Of a stretch of 64,000 bases of DNA, positions 41,272-53,248 are shown piece by piece. This DNA is from Micromonospora sp. MH99. GTDB taxonomy: Bacteria > Actinomycetota > Actinomycetes > Mycobacteriales > Micromonosporaceae. The position numbers and the translations under genes are program-made. The first letter of the stretch is position 1. The number at the start of each line of letters is the position of its first letter. The DNA lies in assembly GCF_021442385.1 (NCBI RefSeq), contig NZ_MUZA01000015.1, forward strand, positions 1 through 64,000, written 5' to 3'. The notes under the pieces were generated by a model. The model saw only the letters and a list, made by a program, of their open reading frames with translations. It did not search any database and had not been told where the DNA came from.

Positions 41272-42945
41272 ATGCAGGCGAGAAGGCTTAAATCGGCCAT
41301 GGCCATCGCGGCCGTTGCCGCTCTGGCGGTCGGCGCGGCCGGCTGCGCGAAGAGCGATCGCGACGGCGACAGTGGCGAGGCCAAGACCGGCGGCACCTTC
41401 ATCTTCGCGGGTGCCGGTGACCCGAAGAACTTCGATCCGATCTTCAACGATGACGGTGAGTCGTTCCGGCCGGTCCGGCAGATGTTCGACACCCTGGTGA
41501 GCCACAAGCCGGGCACCGCGGAGCTGACCGGCGGCCTGGCCGAGAGCTGGGAGCACGACCCGACCGGTAAGGTCTGGACCTTCAAGCTGCGGCAGGGCGT
41601 GAAGTTCCACGACGGCACCCCCTTCAACGCGGCGGCGGTCTGCTACAACTTCGACCGCTGGTACAACATGCAGGGCGCCGCGGCCCAGGCGAACATGATC
41701 TATTACATGGACGTCTTCGGCGGCTTCGCGAAGAACGAGGCTGAGGGCGCCAGCGAGTCGATCTACGACAAGTGCGAGGCCAAGGACGACGGCACCGCCG
41801 TCCTCTCGCTCAAGAAGTACAAGGGTGCCTTCCCGGGTGCCTTCGCGCTCACCTCGCTCTCGATCGCGAGCCCCGAGGCGCTGAAGAAGTACGACGCCAA
41901 CACGGTGAAGCAGAACGGCGACTCGTTCGCGTACAGCGCGTTCGCCAACGAGCACCCGGTCGGCACCGGCCCGTTCACCTTCGGTGGCTGGGACAAGACC
42001 AAGGGCGAGATCACCCTCAACCGGAACCCGGACTACTTCGGTGAGAAGGCCAAGGTCGACAAGATGATCATCAAGATCATCAAGGACGAGAACACCCGCA
42101 AGCAGGAGCTGCGCGCCGGTACCGTCCAGGGCATCGACTTCCCGGCCCCGGCCGACACCAAGGCGCTCTCCGACGAGGGCTTCCAGGTCATCGCCCGCCC
42201 GGCGTTCAACATCCTCTACCTGGGCATCAACCAGAAGAACCCGAAGCTCAAGGACCTGCGGGTGCGGCAGGCGATCGCCTACGCGCTCAACCGCCAGCAG
42301 CTCGCACAGACCAAGGGCCCGACCGGCGCCAAGGTCGCCGACGAGTTCATGCCGGACACCGTGCTCGGCTACGCCCCGGACGTGCAGAAGTACGAGTACA
42401 ACCCGGACAAGGCCAAGCAGCTCCTCAAGGAGGCCGGCGCCGAGGGCCTGACGCTGAACTTCTACTACCCGCCGGACGTCTCCCGGCCGTACATGCCGAA
42501 CCCGCAGGAGATCTTCACCATCCTCGCCAACGACCTCCAGGCCGTGGGGATCAAGGTCAACGGCGTTCCTCGCCCGTGGAACGGCGGCTTCAAGGACGAC
42601 GTGCAGACGTTCGGCAAGCAGGACCTGCACATCCTCGGCTGGACGGGTGACTACAACGACCCGGGCAACTTCGTCGGCACGTTCTTCGGCCGGGGCAAGG
42701 CCGAGTTCGGCGACCAGGGCATGACCGAGATGTTCGACGCGATCGCCAAGGCCGACGGCACCGTCGACGACGCTGGCAAGAAGGCCGCCTGGGAGCAGGT
42801 CAACCGGGACATCGCCGCCAAGTGGCTGCCGGCCGTGCCGGTCTGGCACGCGCCGCCGGCGATCGTCGTCACCAAGGACGTCGAGGGCCTGAAGGCCAGC
42901 CCGCTGACTGACGAGCGGTTCAACACCGTCAGCGTCAAGAAGTGA
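41272..42945 (+). CDS. peptide ABC transporter substrate-binding lipoprotein
   Basis: A 557-aa extracellular solute-binding protein of family 5 (OppA/DppA type). Lipobox VGAAGC puts the lipid-modified cysteine near residue 25. Family phrases include GTFIFAGAGDPKNFDPIF, SWEHDPTGKVWTFKLRQGVK and NHP-type EHPVGTGPFTFGGWD, and LRVRQAIAYALNR. Likely ligands are short peptides; nickel or other substrates cannot be excluded. The codon use is strongly biased (for example AAG for lysine throughout), suggesting high expression. It heads a five-gene operon; a strong terminator-like hairpin after it probably attenuates read-through to the permeases. Confidence 0.93.
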   Translation: MQARRLKSAMAIAAVAALAVGAAGCAKSDRDGDSGEAKTGGTFIFAGAGDPKNFDPIFNDDGESFRPVRQMFDTLVSHKPGTAELTGGLAESWEHDPTGKVWTFKLRQGVKFHDGTPFNAAAVCYNFDRWYNMQGAAAQANMIYYMDVFGGFAKNEAEGASESIYDKCEAKDDGTAVLSLKKYKGAFPGAFALTSLSIASPEALKKYDANTVKQNGDSFAYSAFANEHPVGTGPFTFGGWDKTKGEITLNRNPDYFGEKAKVDKMIIKIIKDENTRKQELRAGTVQGIDFPAPADTKALSDEGFQVIARPAFNILYLGINQKNPKLKDLRVRQAIAYALNRQQLAQTKGPTGAKVADEFMPDTVLGYAPDVQKYEYNPDKAKQLLKEAGAEGLTLNFYYPPDVSRPYMPNPQEIFTILANDLQAVGIKVNGVPRPWNGGFKDDVQTFGKQDLHILGWTGDYNDPGNFVGTFFGRGKAEFGDQGMTEMFDAIAKADGTVDDAGKKAAWEQVNRDIAAKWLPAVPVWHAPPAIVVTKDVEGLKASPLTDERFNTVSVKK

Positions 42946-42968
42946 CGTCAATCGGCTGACGCCGTAGG

Positions 42969-43014
42969 CGGAATCGGCCCGGGTTGGGGGTTTCCCCCGC
43001 CCGGGCCGATTCCG
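42969..43014 (+). terminator. intra-operon hairpin after the binding-protein gene
   Basis: 15-bp arms (42969-42983, CGGAATCGGCCCGGG, with 43000-43014) and a nested GGGGG-TTT-CCCCC hairpin. Located between the highly expressed binding protein and the permease genes, it likely lowers downstream transcription or protects the upstream mRNA. Confidence 0.8.
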
Positions 43015-43042
43015 CGACTATCGAGAGTCTGGTGTGTGAGAG

Positions 43043-44050
43043 ATGTTGCGAGTGATAGTCCGCCGCCTGCTACAGCTGGTGGTGACGCTGATAGCCCTGT
43101 CAGCGCTGATCTTCGTCTGGTTGCGGAACCTGCCCGGTGGCCCGGTCGACGCGCTGCTCGGTGAACGGGCGACCCCCGAGACCCGTGCCCTGCTGACCAA
43201 GGCGCTCGGTTACGACCAGCCGATCCTCGTGCAGTACGGCAAGTTCATGCAGCGGATCCTCACCGGTGACTTCGGCAACTCGATCCGCACCGGCGACCCC
43301 GTCACCGAAGTGATCAGCCGGGCTTTCCCGGCCACCGTGGAGCTCGCCCTCACGGCGATGCTCATCGCGGTCGGGCTGGGCGTCCCACTGGGTTATCTCG
43401 CCGCCCGCTGGCGCGGCCGGCTCCTCGACCACCTGACGGTGGTGGGCACGCTGCTCGGCGTCTCGATCCCGATCTTCTTCCTGGGCTACCTGCTCAAGGA
43501 CGTCTTCACCCAGAACATCCACTGGTTCCCGCCGTCCGGCCGGGTCAGCATCGGGTTGGACAACACCAACATCACCGGCTTCTTCGTCCTGGACAGCCTG
43601 CTCACCCGGGAGTTCGACGCCACCGCCGACGCGCTCTGGCACCTGATCCTCCCGGCGTTCACGCTCGCCACGATCCCGCTGGCGGTCATCGTCCGGATGA
43701 CCCGCGCCAGCGTGCTGGACGTGCTCAACGAGGACTACGTACGCACGGCCGAGGCCAAGGGCCTGCGGCAGCGCACTGTCCGGGGCCGGCACATCCTGCG
43801 CAACGCGCTCCTGCCGGTGGTCACGACCATCGGCCTCCAGACCGGCGCGCTCCTGTCCGGCGCGGTCCTCACCGAGAAGGTCTACAACTGGGGTGGCCTC
43901 GGCACGCTGATCACCGACTCGATCACGGGCAGCCGCGACTACCCGATCCTCCAGGCGCTGATCCTGCTGTCCGCCCTGGTCTTCGTGGTGGTCAATCTGG
44001 TGGTTGACCTCTCCTACGCCTTCATCGACCCGAGGGTGCGTGTGCGATGA
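43043..44050 (+). CDS. peptide ABC transporter permease (DppB/OppB type)
   Basis: A 335-aa inner permease with six helices. The N-terminal RRLLQLVVTLIALSALIFVW helix and GGPVDALLGERATPE loop are typical of DppB. The coupling loop EAKGLRQRTVRGRHILRNAL (EAA motif) is near residues 236-255. The next permease gene overlaps it by 4 nt (ATGA at 44047). It forms the translocation pore together with the DppC-type partner. Confidence 0.94.
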   Translation: MLRVIVRRLLQLVVTLIALSALIFVWLRNLPGGPVDALLGERATPETRALLTKALGYDQPILVQYGKFMQRILTGDFGNSIRTGDPVTEVISRAFPATVELALTAMLIAVGLGVPLGYLAARWRGRLLDHLTVVGTLLGVSIPIFFLGYLLKDVFTQNIHWFPPSGRVSIGLDNTNITGFFVLDSLLTREFDATADALWHLILPAFTLATIPLAVIVRMTRASVLDVLNEDYVRTAEAKGLRQRTVRGRHILRNALLPVVTTIGLQTGALLSGAVLTEKVYNWGGLGTLITDSITGSRDYPILQALILLSALVFVVVNLVVDLSYAFIDPRVRVR

Positions 44051-45060
44051 CCGAACCAACCACGCAGGCCGGTGCCCCGGCTCCCCGCAGCAGCAAGGAG
44101 CAGGCGTCCGACGCGGGCCGTAACCGCCTCAGTGACCGTAAGAAGGCTCGCCTGGACGAGCTGGCGCAGTCGACCGCCGCCCCCGGCGGCGTGAGCCTGT
44201 TCCGCGACGCGTTCCGTCGGTTGCGCCGCAACCCGGCGGCCATCGTGGGCGCCATCATCATCGCGCTCTTCGTGTTGGTGGCGATCTTCGCGCCGTTGAT
44301 CGCCCCGCACGACCCGGTGCAGCGCTTCGACGCGCTGACTGACCAGCTCACCCCGAACAACATCGCCGGGCCCATGGACGGCTTCCCCCTCGGTTCCGAC
44401 GAGCTGGGCCGGGACCTGCTGTCCCGCCTGGTCTACGGCAGCCGGCAGACCCTTTTCGTCGGTGTCCTCGCCACCCTCATCGGGCTCACCATCGGCGTGG
44501 TGTTGGGCGCGATCGCCGGCGCCGTCGGCGGTTGGCTGGACAACATCCTCATGCGGATCACCGACGTGATGCTGGCCCTGCCCGCCCTGCTGCTGGCGAT
44601 CACCCTGGTCGCCCTGGCCAGCAAGTCGAGCCAGTGGACGGTCATCATGGCGGTGGCCATCGTCAACGTGCCGATCTTCGCCCGGTTGCTGCGCGGCTCG
44701 ATGCTCGCCCAGCGGGAGAGCGATCACGTGCTGGCCGCGCGGGCGCTGGGCGTCAAGCAGCGCAGCATCGTGCTGCGGCACATGCTGCCCAACGCCATGA
44801 CCGCGGTGATCGTGCAGGCGACGCTGACGCTGTCCGTCGCGATCATCGAGGCCGCGTCGCTGTCGTTCCTCGGCCTCGGCGACCCCGATCGGGACCGGGC
44901 CGAGTGGGGCGCGATGCTCGGCGACGCCGGCGTGCGCTACTTCGAGGTACGCCCCGAACTGGCCTACTACCCGGCGTTGGCGATCATCGTGGTGGCGCTT
45001 GGCTTCACCCTGTTCGGTGAGGCGATGCGCGAGGCCATCGACCCGAAGAACCGGCGGTGA
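44047..45060 (+). CDS. peptide ABC transporter permease (DppC/OppC type)
   Basis: A 337-aa permease. The N-terminal cytoplasmic stretch of about 70 residues is followed by AIIIALFVLVAIFAPLIAPH, the OppC signature LGSDELGRDLLSRLVYGSRQ and the EAA loop ARALGVKQRSIVLRHMLPNA. Six helices in total. Starts inside the stop of the DppB-type gene; 52 nt separate it from the first ATPase gene. Confidence 0.94.
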   Translation: MTEPTTQAGAPAPRSSKEQASDAGRNRLSDRKKARLDELAQSTAAPGGVSLFRDAFRRLRRNPAAIVGAIIIALFVLVAIFAPLIAPHDPVQRFDALTDQLTPNNIAGPMDGFPLGSDELGRDLLSRLVYGSRQTLFVGVLATLIGLTIGVVLGAIAGAVGGWLDNILMRITDVMLALPALLLAITLVALASKSSQWTVIMAVAIVNVPIFARLLRGSMLAQRESDHVLAARALGVKQRSIVLRHMLPNAMTAVIVQATLTLSVAIIEAASLSFLGLGDPDRDRAEWGAMLGDAGVRYFEVRPELAYYPALAIIVVALGFTLFGEAMREAIDPKNRR

Positions 45061-45112
45061 CCGCCGTGTGTGCATCGCGAGCGATGAACCACAGCAGTGA
45101 GGAAGTGACTCG

Positions 45113-46095
<983 letters not shown>

Positions 46096-46099
<4 letters not shown>

Positions 46100-47196
46100 C
46101 CGAAGAGACCACCCCGCTGATCGAGCTGCGCGACGTCAAGGTCCACTTTCCGATCAAGAGCGGTCTGCTCTTCGACCGGACCGTCGGGTACGTCTACGCG
46201 GTCGACGGTGTGTCACTGAGCATCCGCAAGGGCGAGACGTACGGCTTGGTCGGCGAGTCCGGCTGCGGCAAGTCGACGCTGGGTCGTGGCCTGCTGCGGC
46301 TCGTCGAGCCCACCGACGGTGAGATCGTGTTCGACGGCACCGACGTCCGGGCCCTCAAGGGCGAGGCGATGCGGCACGCCCGCCGCCGCATGCAGATGAT
46401 CTTCCAGGATCCGCTGTCCAGTCTCGACCCTCGACAGTCGGTGGAGTCGCTGCTCGTGGAGGGCCTGAAGGCGCACGGGCTGGCCGGCGACAAGGCCGAG
46501 ACGAACCGGCGACTGCGCGAGACGCTGGAGGCGGTGGGCCTGCCCGCGTCCGCCCTCAGCAAGTATCCGCACGAGTTCTCCGGCGGTCAGCGCCAGCGCA
46601 TCGGCATCGCCCGGGCCCTGGTGCTCAACCCGGACCTGATCGTCGCCGACGAGCCGGTCTCCGCACTGGACGTGTCGATCCAGGCGCAGGTGCTCAACCT
46701 GCTCGAGGATCTGCAGAACGAGCGCGGTCTGACGTACCTGATCATCGCGCACGACCTGGCTGTGGTCCGGCACATCGCCGACACGGTGGGCGTCATGTAC
46801 CTCGGCGGTCTCGTCGAGGAGGCGTCCAGCGACGACCTGTACCGCGAGCCGATGCACCCGTACACCCGGGCGCTGATGTCCGCGGTGCCGGTGCCCGACC
46901 CGGTCGTCGAGGACCGCCGCGAGCGCATCCTGCTCGCCGGCGACCTGCCGTCGCCCAGCAACCCGCCGTCGGGCTGCCGGTTCCACACCCGGTGCCCGTG
47001 GGCGCAGCCGACCCGCTGCGCGAGCGAGCGACCGGAGCTGCGGGACGTCGTCGGTGGGCACCGGGTGGCCTGCCACTTCGCCGAGGACATCGCCGCCGGT
47101 CGGATCCGGCCGCACGAGGTCGAGGTGGAGCTGGTGCGCCCGACCGATGGCACCGGTCCCGTCGACCCGCCGGGCGAACTGATCCCCACCCCGTGA
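46096..47196 (+). CDS. peptide ABC transporter ATP-binding protein (DppF type)
   Basis: A 366-aa ATPase, partner of the DppD-type subunit. Walker [11 protein letters not shown]-loop [13 protein letters not shown], signature [14 protein letters not shown], Walker [14 protein letters not shown] and IIAHDLAVV. The C-terminal tail has [18 protein letters not shown] with four cysteines. The frame opens upstream at 45955, but ATG 46096 overlaps the preceding stop and matches family starts. A terminator follows at 47202-47232. Confidence 0.95.
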
Positions 47197-47201
47197 CGCG
47201 G

Positions 47202-47232
47202 TCCGGGGCCGTCCACGACGGACGGCCCCGGA
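47202..47232. terminator. bidirectional terminator closing the peptide transporter operon
   Basis: Perfect 13-bp stem (47202-47214, TCCGGGGCCGTCC, with 47220-47232) and a 5-nt loop between convergent genes. Confidence 0.82.
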
Positions 47233-47247
47233 TCTGCGTACGGGGCC

Positions 47248-47640
47248 TCAGCCCTCGGGACGGTTCAGCAGGGCCACCGCGACGGCGTGCACGGCGTCCA
47301 GCCCCGCCGGATCGGCCAGCGCGACCGATCCGCCGGTCACCGCGTACCACTCGTCCGCGTCCTTGTACTGCACCCGCAGCGTGACCTTGCCGTCCGCGTA
47401 CTCGGTGCGCAGGGTCAGCTCACCGGTGACGACGCCGACCTCGTCGGTCATCACCCCGCCCGGTCCGGGCACGATGTCGGCGGTCCGGCTCTGCGGCGCG
47501 CTCGCGCCGGTCGAGTCCGCGACCATGCCGGCGCCCGGCACCGCGGCCGGCGTGTCGCCGGTGCCGTCGGCGGTCATCCCGGCGGCGGACGGGGCCGTGT
47601 CCGCCGCCGTCTTGGCGTCTGTCGCCGGTTCCTCGCTCAT
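47248..47640 (-). CDS. hypothetical acidic protein (130 aa) coupled to HNH gene
   Basis: A 130-aa protein. The first 60 residues are low-complexity (Ala/Asp/Thr). The second half is a compact strand-rich domain: VVTGELTLRTEYADGKVTLR, VQYKDADEWYAVTGGSVALA, then a helix ending LLNRPEG. No signal or membrane segment. ATG 47640 overlaps the stop of the HNH gene by one base (TGATG), so the two are translationally coupled. No family is recognised. Confidence 0.75.
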   Translation of the reverse strand: MSEEPATDAKTAADTAPSAAGMTADGTGDTPAAVPGAGMVADSTGASAPQSRTADIVPGPGGVMTDEVGVVTGELTLRTEYADGKVTLRVQYKDADEWYAVTGGSVALADPAGLDAVHAVAVALLNRPEG

Positions 47641-48281
47641 CAACAGCCCTCCAGCATGTCGGTCAGGGCGCTCTTCTCGGCGCTCGTCACCGTCAGCTTC
47701 CAGTAGTGCTTCACCGTCACCCAGTCCTTGGCGTACTGACACCAGTACGACCGGTTCGCCGGCTTCCACTGGGACGGATCCTGGTCACCCTTTGCCCGAT
47801 TGGAGGACGCGGAAACCGCGATGAGCTGCGGACGTGTCGTGTCGTTGGCGAAGTCACCCCGCTTGGCGTTGTCCCACTCGTCCGCGCCCGAGCGCCACGC
47901 GTTGGCCAACGGCACCGTGTGGTCGATGTCCACGTCGGAGGGATCGGTCGCGCTGCGGCCGTCGTACACGCTCTCCCAGCGGCCGCCGACCACGTTGCAG
48001 CCGGACAGCTTCACGTCCTTGCCGTCGCGTTGCAGGATGCTGTCCCGCACGTCGCAGTTCTTGCCGGTGTCCCGCCAGTGCGGGAAGCGCTCCCGGCTGT
48101 AACCCTTCATCGAGCCGGCGGTGGCGACGGTCAGCTGGCCCAACTGCTCGACGGCGTTGCCGCCGCCACCCGGTGCCGGCGTTCCCTCCGGCTCCTCGGG
48201 CGGGACGCAACCGGCTACGCCGAGCGCCAGCGCCGCGACGAGCGCGGTCACCGCCGCGCGCTGTCCTGATCTGGTACGCAC
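47640..48281 (-). CDS. HNH endonuclease-family lipoprotein
   Basis: A 213-aa exported nuclease-like protein. The lipobox LGVAGC places the lipid-modified cysteine near residue 25. The mature domain is of the DUF1524/GmrSD-type HNH family common in actinobacteria. The core is SDVDIDHTVPLANAWRSGAD (catalytic His), with LIAVSASSNRAKGDQDPSQW and a C-terminal YWCQYAKDWVTVKHYWKLTV. Four cysteines could form disulfides. The GTG at 48281 has GGAGAGG upstream; longer starts reach 48374. The downstream partner is translated from the overlapping TGATG. A secreted or surface-held nuclease is the likely product. Confidence 0.85.
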   Translation of the reverse strand: MRTRSGQRAAVTALVAALALGVAGCVPPEEPEGTPAPGGGGNAVEQLGQLTVATAGSMKGYSRERFPHWRDTGKNCDVRDSILQRDGKDVKLSGCNVVGGRWESVYDGRSATDPSDVDIDHTVPLANAWRSGADEWDNAKRGDFANDTTRPQLIAVSASSNRAKGDQDPSQWKPANRSYWCQYAKDWVTVKHYWKLTVTSAEKSALTDMLEGC

Positions 48282-48388
48282 AGACGACACCTCTCCAGCT
48301 TGCGGGCTCCCGGCGATTGCGCACAGTACCCGGGCATGGTTTCGGCGTTTCGTGGCGTCTCCCACATCCTGCAAGGCAGATTGGTGAG

Positions 48389-49882
48389 ATGACCACAGCC
48401 GTACCGTCGCCCGCTCTGCGGATGGGCACCGCCGCCGGCCGGGGGACGCTGCTCGCCGCGGTGCTCGCCTCCGGCATGGTCTTCCTGGACAGCACCGTCG
48501 TCAACGTCGCGCTGCCGAAACTCGGCCAGGATCTCGGGGCCAACGTGGCCGATCTCCAGTGGACCGTGAACGGCTACCTGCTGATGCTGGCGGCGTTCGT
48601 GCTGCTCGGTGGAGCTCTCGGGGACCGCTTCGGTCGGCGACGGGTCTTCCTGATCGGGGTGGTGTGGTTCACCGTGGCCTCGGTGCTGTGCGGGCTGTCC
48701 CAGGGCACCGGCACCCTGATCGCCGCCCGGTTCCTCCAGGGCGCCGGCGGGGCGCTGCTCACCCCCGGCTCCCTGTCGGTGCTCCAGGCCAGCTTCCACC
48801 CGGACGACCGGGGCAAGGCGATCGGCGCCTGGGCCGGGCTGTCCGGTGTGTCCACCGCGCTGGGCCCGTTCCTCGGTGGCTGGCTGATCGACGCGCTGTC
48901 GTGGCGGTGGATCTTCTTCCTGAACCTGCCGCTCGCGGTGCTGGTGGTGCTGGCCACCGTCCGCTGGGTGCCGGAGAGCCGGGACGAGAACGCCTCCCGG
49001 ACGCAGGGGCCGGACCGGACGCGACGCCGGTTCGACGTGGCCGGGGCGCTGCTCGGCGCGCTCGCGCTCGCCGGCGTCACGTACGCATTGATCGACGCGC
49101 CCGCCCGGGGCTTCACCTCGGCGTCGGTGCTGATCGCCGCGCTGGTCGGGGTGGTGGCCGCGGTGACCTTCGTGCTGCTGGAACGGCGGCGCGGCGACAC
49201 GGCGATGCTGCCCACCGGGCTGTTCAGCAGCCGACTCTTCTCCGTCCTGAACATCTTCACCGTGGTGGTCTACGCGGCGCTCGGCGGGTTCACCTTCTTC
49301 TTCGCGGTCTACCTGCAGAACGTCGTCGAGTGGTCGGCCTTTCGCACCGGGATCGCGCTGCTGCCGATGACGGTGCTGCTGCTCATCGGGTCGGCCCGGG
49401 CGGGCGCGCTGTCGGCGCGGATCGGCCCCCGGCTGCCGCTTGCCGTCGGGCCGGTGATCGCCGCCATCGGTCTGCTGCTGCTGCGCGGCGTCAGCCCCGG
49501 CGCGTCGTACTGGACCGACGTGCTGCCCGGGGTGCTGCTCTTCGGTCTCGGGCTGACCCTGGTGGTGGCACCGCTGACCGCGTCGGTGCTCGCGGCGGTG
49601 CAGGACCGCTTCTCCGGGGTGGCCAGCGGCTTCAACAACGCCGCGTCCCGGGCCGGTGGCCTGCTCGCCGTGGCCGCGCTGCCGCTGCTGGTCGGCCTGT
49701 CCGGCGGCGGCTACGAGCAGAAGGCCGAGCTGACCGACGCGTTCCGGGGAGCGCTGGCCTGGTGTGCGGGGCTGCTGCTGGTCGGAGCGGTGCTGGCCCT
49801 CGTGCTGGTGCACCGGCCCCCGCGCGCGGCGCCACCGTCGCAGCCCTGCCACCAGATGCCCGCCGCCACGCCCCCGAAGTAG
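48389..49882 (+). CDS. MFS drug transporter, DHA2 (14-helix) family
   Basis: A 497-aa exporter with 14 helices. It begins LLAAVLASGMVFLDSTVVNV (motif D1-like), then QWTVNGYLLMLAAFVLLGGA, GDRFGRRRVF (motif A) and GGALLTPGSLSVLQ with STALGPFLGGWLID (motif C), the antiporter signature. Related proteins export dyes, antibiotics or lipids. ATG 48389 is chosen; upstream frame is antisense to the HNH gene. Divergent from the HNH gene and convergent with leuA. Confidence 0.92.
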   Translation: MTTAVPSPALRMGTAAGRGTLLAAVLASGMVFLDSTVVNVALPKLGQDLGANVADLQWTVNGYLLMLAAFVLLGGALGDRFGRRRVFLIGVVWFTVASVLCGLSQGTGTLIAARFLQGAGGALLTPGSLSVLQASFHPDDRGKAIGAWAGLSGVSTALGPFLGGWLIDALSWRWIFFLNLPLAVLVVLATVRWVPESRDENASRTQGPDRTRRRFDVAGALLGALALAGVTYALIDAPARGFTSASVLIAALVGVVAAVTFVLLERRRGDTAMLPTGLFSSRLFSVLNIFTVVVYAALGGFTFFFAVYLQNVVEWSAFRTGIALLPMTVLLLIGSARAGALSARIGPRLPLAVGPVIAAIGLLLLRGVSPGASYWTDVLPGVLLFGLGLTLVVAPLTASVLAAVQDRFSGVASGFNNAASRAGGLLAVAALPLLVGLSGGGYEQKAELTDAFRGALAWCAGLLLVGAVLALVLVHRPPRAAPPSQPCHQMPAATPPK

Positions 49883-49901
49883 ACCGACTTCGGGGGCGTG
49901 G
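49866..49901. terminator. bidirectional terminator between MFS gene and leuA
   Basis: Perfect 15-bp stem (49866-49880, CCACGCCCCCGAAGT, with 49887-49901), loop AGACCG. It contains the last codons of the MFS gene, whose TAG is at 49880-49882. The pairing extends by ATGCCCGCC / GGCGGGCAT with a small bulge. Confidence 0.82.
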
Positions 49902-49909
49902 CGGGCATG

Positions 49910-51898
<1,989 letters not shown>

Positions 51899-53170
51899 CT
51901 ATGGGACCGGAGTCATTGCCGGCTCGTCGACCTCGGCGCCCAGCCTCGGCGTCCGTAGAGCCCAGGCCACCGCGGGCACGATCGCCACTCCGAGCAGCAC
52001 GAAGATCGCTGCCGTCGGTAACCATCCCCAGCCGCCGGTGGTCACGCCGAGCGCGGTCAGCCCTGCCGGGGCGATCAGGTACTGCACCTGCTCGCCGAGC
52101 CGGAACGCCCCCACGTACGCGCCACGTTGGCCGGCCGGCGGCAGGGTGGCGGTGAACCCCCAGGCACCCGCCGACTGGATCAGCTCGGCCAGGATCAGCA
52201 ACGTCGCGGCGGCCACCAGCACCACGACGGTGAGCGGGCCCCGGGTGACCCCGGAGATCGGCAGGACCAGACAGGCCGCGGCGATCAGCAGGCCCCCACG
52301 ACGGGAGGCCCGCGCCGCGCCTGCGGCGGTGTCGGCGCCCCGGCTCACGCGTACCTGGAGCAGCACGATCAGTACCGTGTTGAGCAGCACCAGCGCGGCG
52401 ATGACGGTCTTCGGGGCGTCGGTGTGGGTGAGGATCCAGAGCGGCATGACCGTCAGGTAGAGCACTCCGTGCGCGGTGAGCAGCCCGGAGAGCAGGGACA
52501 CCGTCATGAACGGGCGGTCCCGCAGCACGGCGAGCCGACTCATCGGCTCCACCGGCCGGGTCACCTGCGGCAGCCGGGGCAGTCGCCGGACGAACAGGGC
52601 CGTCACCAGGATCACCGCCGCGATGAACCAGACCATCGCCCGGTACGCCTCGATCGTGTCCACCGCCAGCACCAGGCCGCTGATCACCGCGCCCAGCCCG
52701 AATCCGATGTTCAGCGACGAACGCTGGTACGCCATCGCAGTGACCCGTTCGGCCGGGGGCAGCGCGTTGATCGAGTAGACCTGGCGGGCTACGCCGGTCG
52801 ACGCGTCCACGGCCGCCAGTGCCACCACCACGGCGAGGAAGCTCGCGAAGCCGCCCACGAACGGGTACGTGGCGAAGAGCGCCGCGTCCAGCACCAGCCC
52901 GACCGCCCAGACCCGCTGCGGCCCGTACCTGTCGGTGAGCCCGCCCAGCGGCACCGTGCCGAGCAGCGACACCCCCGCCGCGATGGACAGGCCCAGCCCG
53001 ACCTGGGCGGCACTGAGCCCGAGCGCCCGGGTGAAGAAGACGGCGCTGCCCGCGTGGAACAGGCCGCTGCCGACGGCGTAGATCATGGCCTGCACGGCCA
53101 GCGCGCGGGTCAACCCGGCAGGCGGTACGACGTTCTGGACAGCGGTGCGGATGGTGTCTCTGGCCCCCAT
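51899..53170 (-). CDS. MFS transporter (12-helix)
   Basis: A 423-aa major facilitator with 12 helices. Motif A after helix 2 reads GGLTDRYGPQRVW, and the N-terminal FHAGSAVFFTRALGLSAAQV segment is typical of drug-efflux type MFS proteins of actinobacteria. The ATG at 53170 is preferred; the upstream frame to 54175 is antisense to the ArsR gene. It is divergent from that ArsR-type regulator with 78 nt between starts, so it is its likely target. Confidence 0.88.
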   Translation of the reverse strand: MGARDTIRTAVQNVVPPAGLTRALAVQAMIYAVGSGLFHAGSAVFFTRALGLSAAQVGLGLSIAAGVSLLGTVPLGGLTDRYGPQRVWAVGLVLDAALFATYPFVGGFASFLAVVVALAAVDASTGVARQVYSINALPPAERVTAMAYQRSSLNIGFGLGAVISGLVLAVDTIEAYRAMVWFIAAVILVTALFVRRLPRLPQVTRPVEPMSRLAVLRDRPFMTVSLLSGLLTAHGVLYLTVMPLWILTHTDAPKTVIAALVLLNTVLIVLLQVRVSRGADTAAGAARASRRGGLLIAAACLVLPISGVTRGPLTVVVLVAAATLLILAELIQSAGAWGFTATLPPAGQRGAYVGAFRLGEQVQYLIAPAGLTALGVTTGGWGWLPTAAIFVLLGVAIVPAVAWALRTPRLGAEVDEPAMTPVP

Positions 53171-53205
53171 GGGGGGAGTGAACCGCGCCCCCACGGGGAC
53201 CGTCG

Positions 53206-53218
53206 AGCCTTTTAGGCT
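53206..53218. promoter_or_regulatory. 13-bp palindrome in the MFS/ArsR divergent region
   Basis: AGCCT-TTT-AGGCT lies midway between the two divergent starts. It is A/T-richer than the surroundings and is a candidate operator for the ArsR-type regulator, possibly overlapping a -10 box (TTTAGG). Confidence 0.45.
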
Positions 53219-53248
53219 GGACCGAATCCTGCTCCCGAGGTGGTGCGT

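Noticed and set aside
41248..42951. 567-aa reverse frame opposite the peptide-binding protein
   Set aside because: It mirrors a codon-biased gene. The regular Val/Leu/Asp translation is an artefact of that bias.
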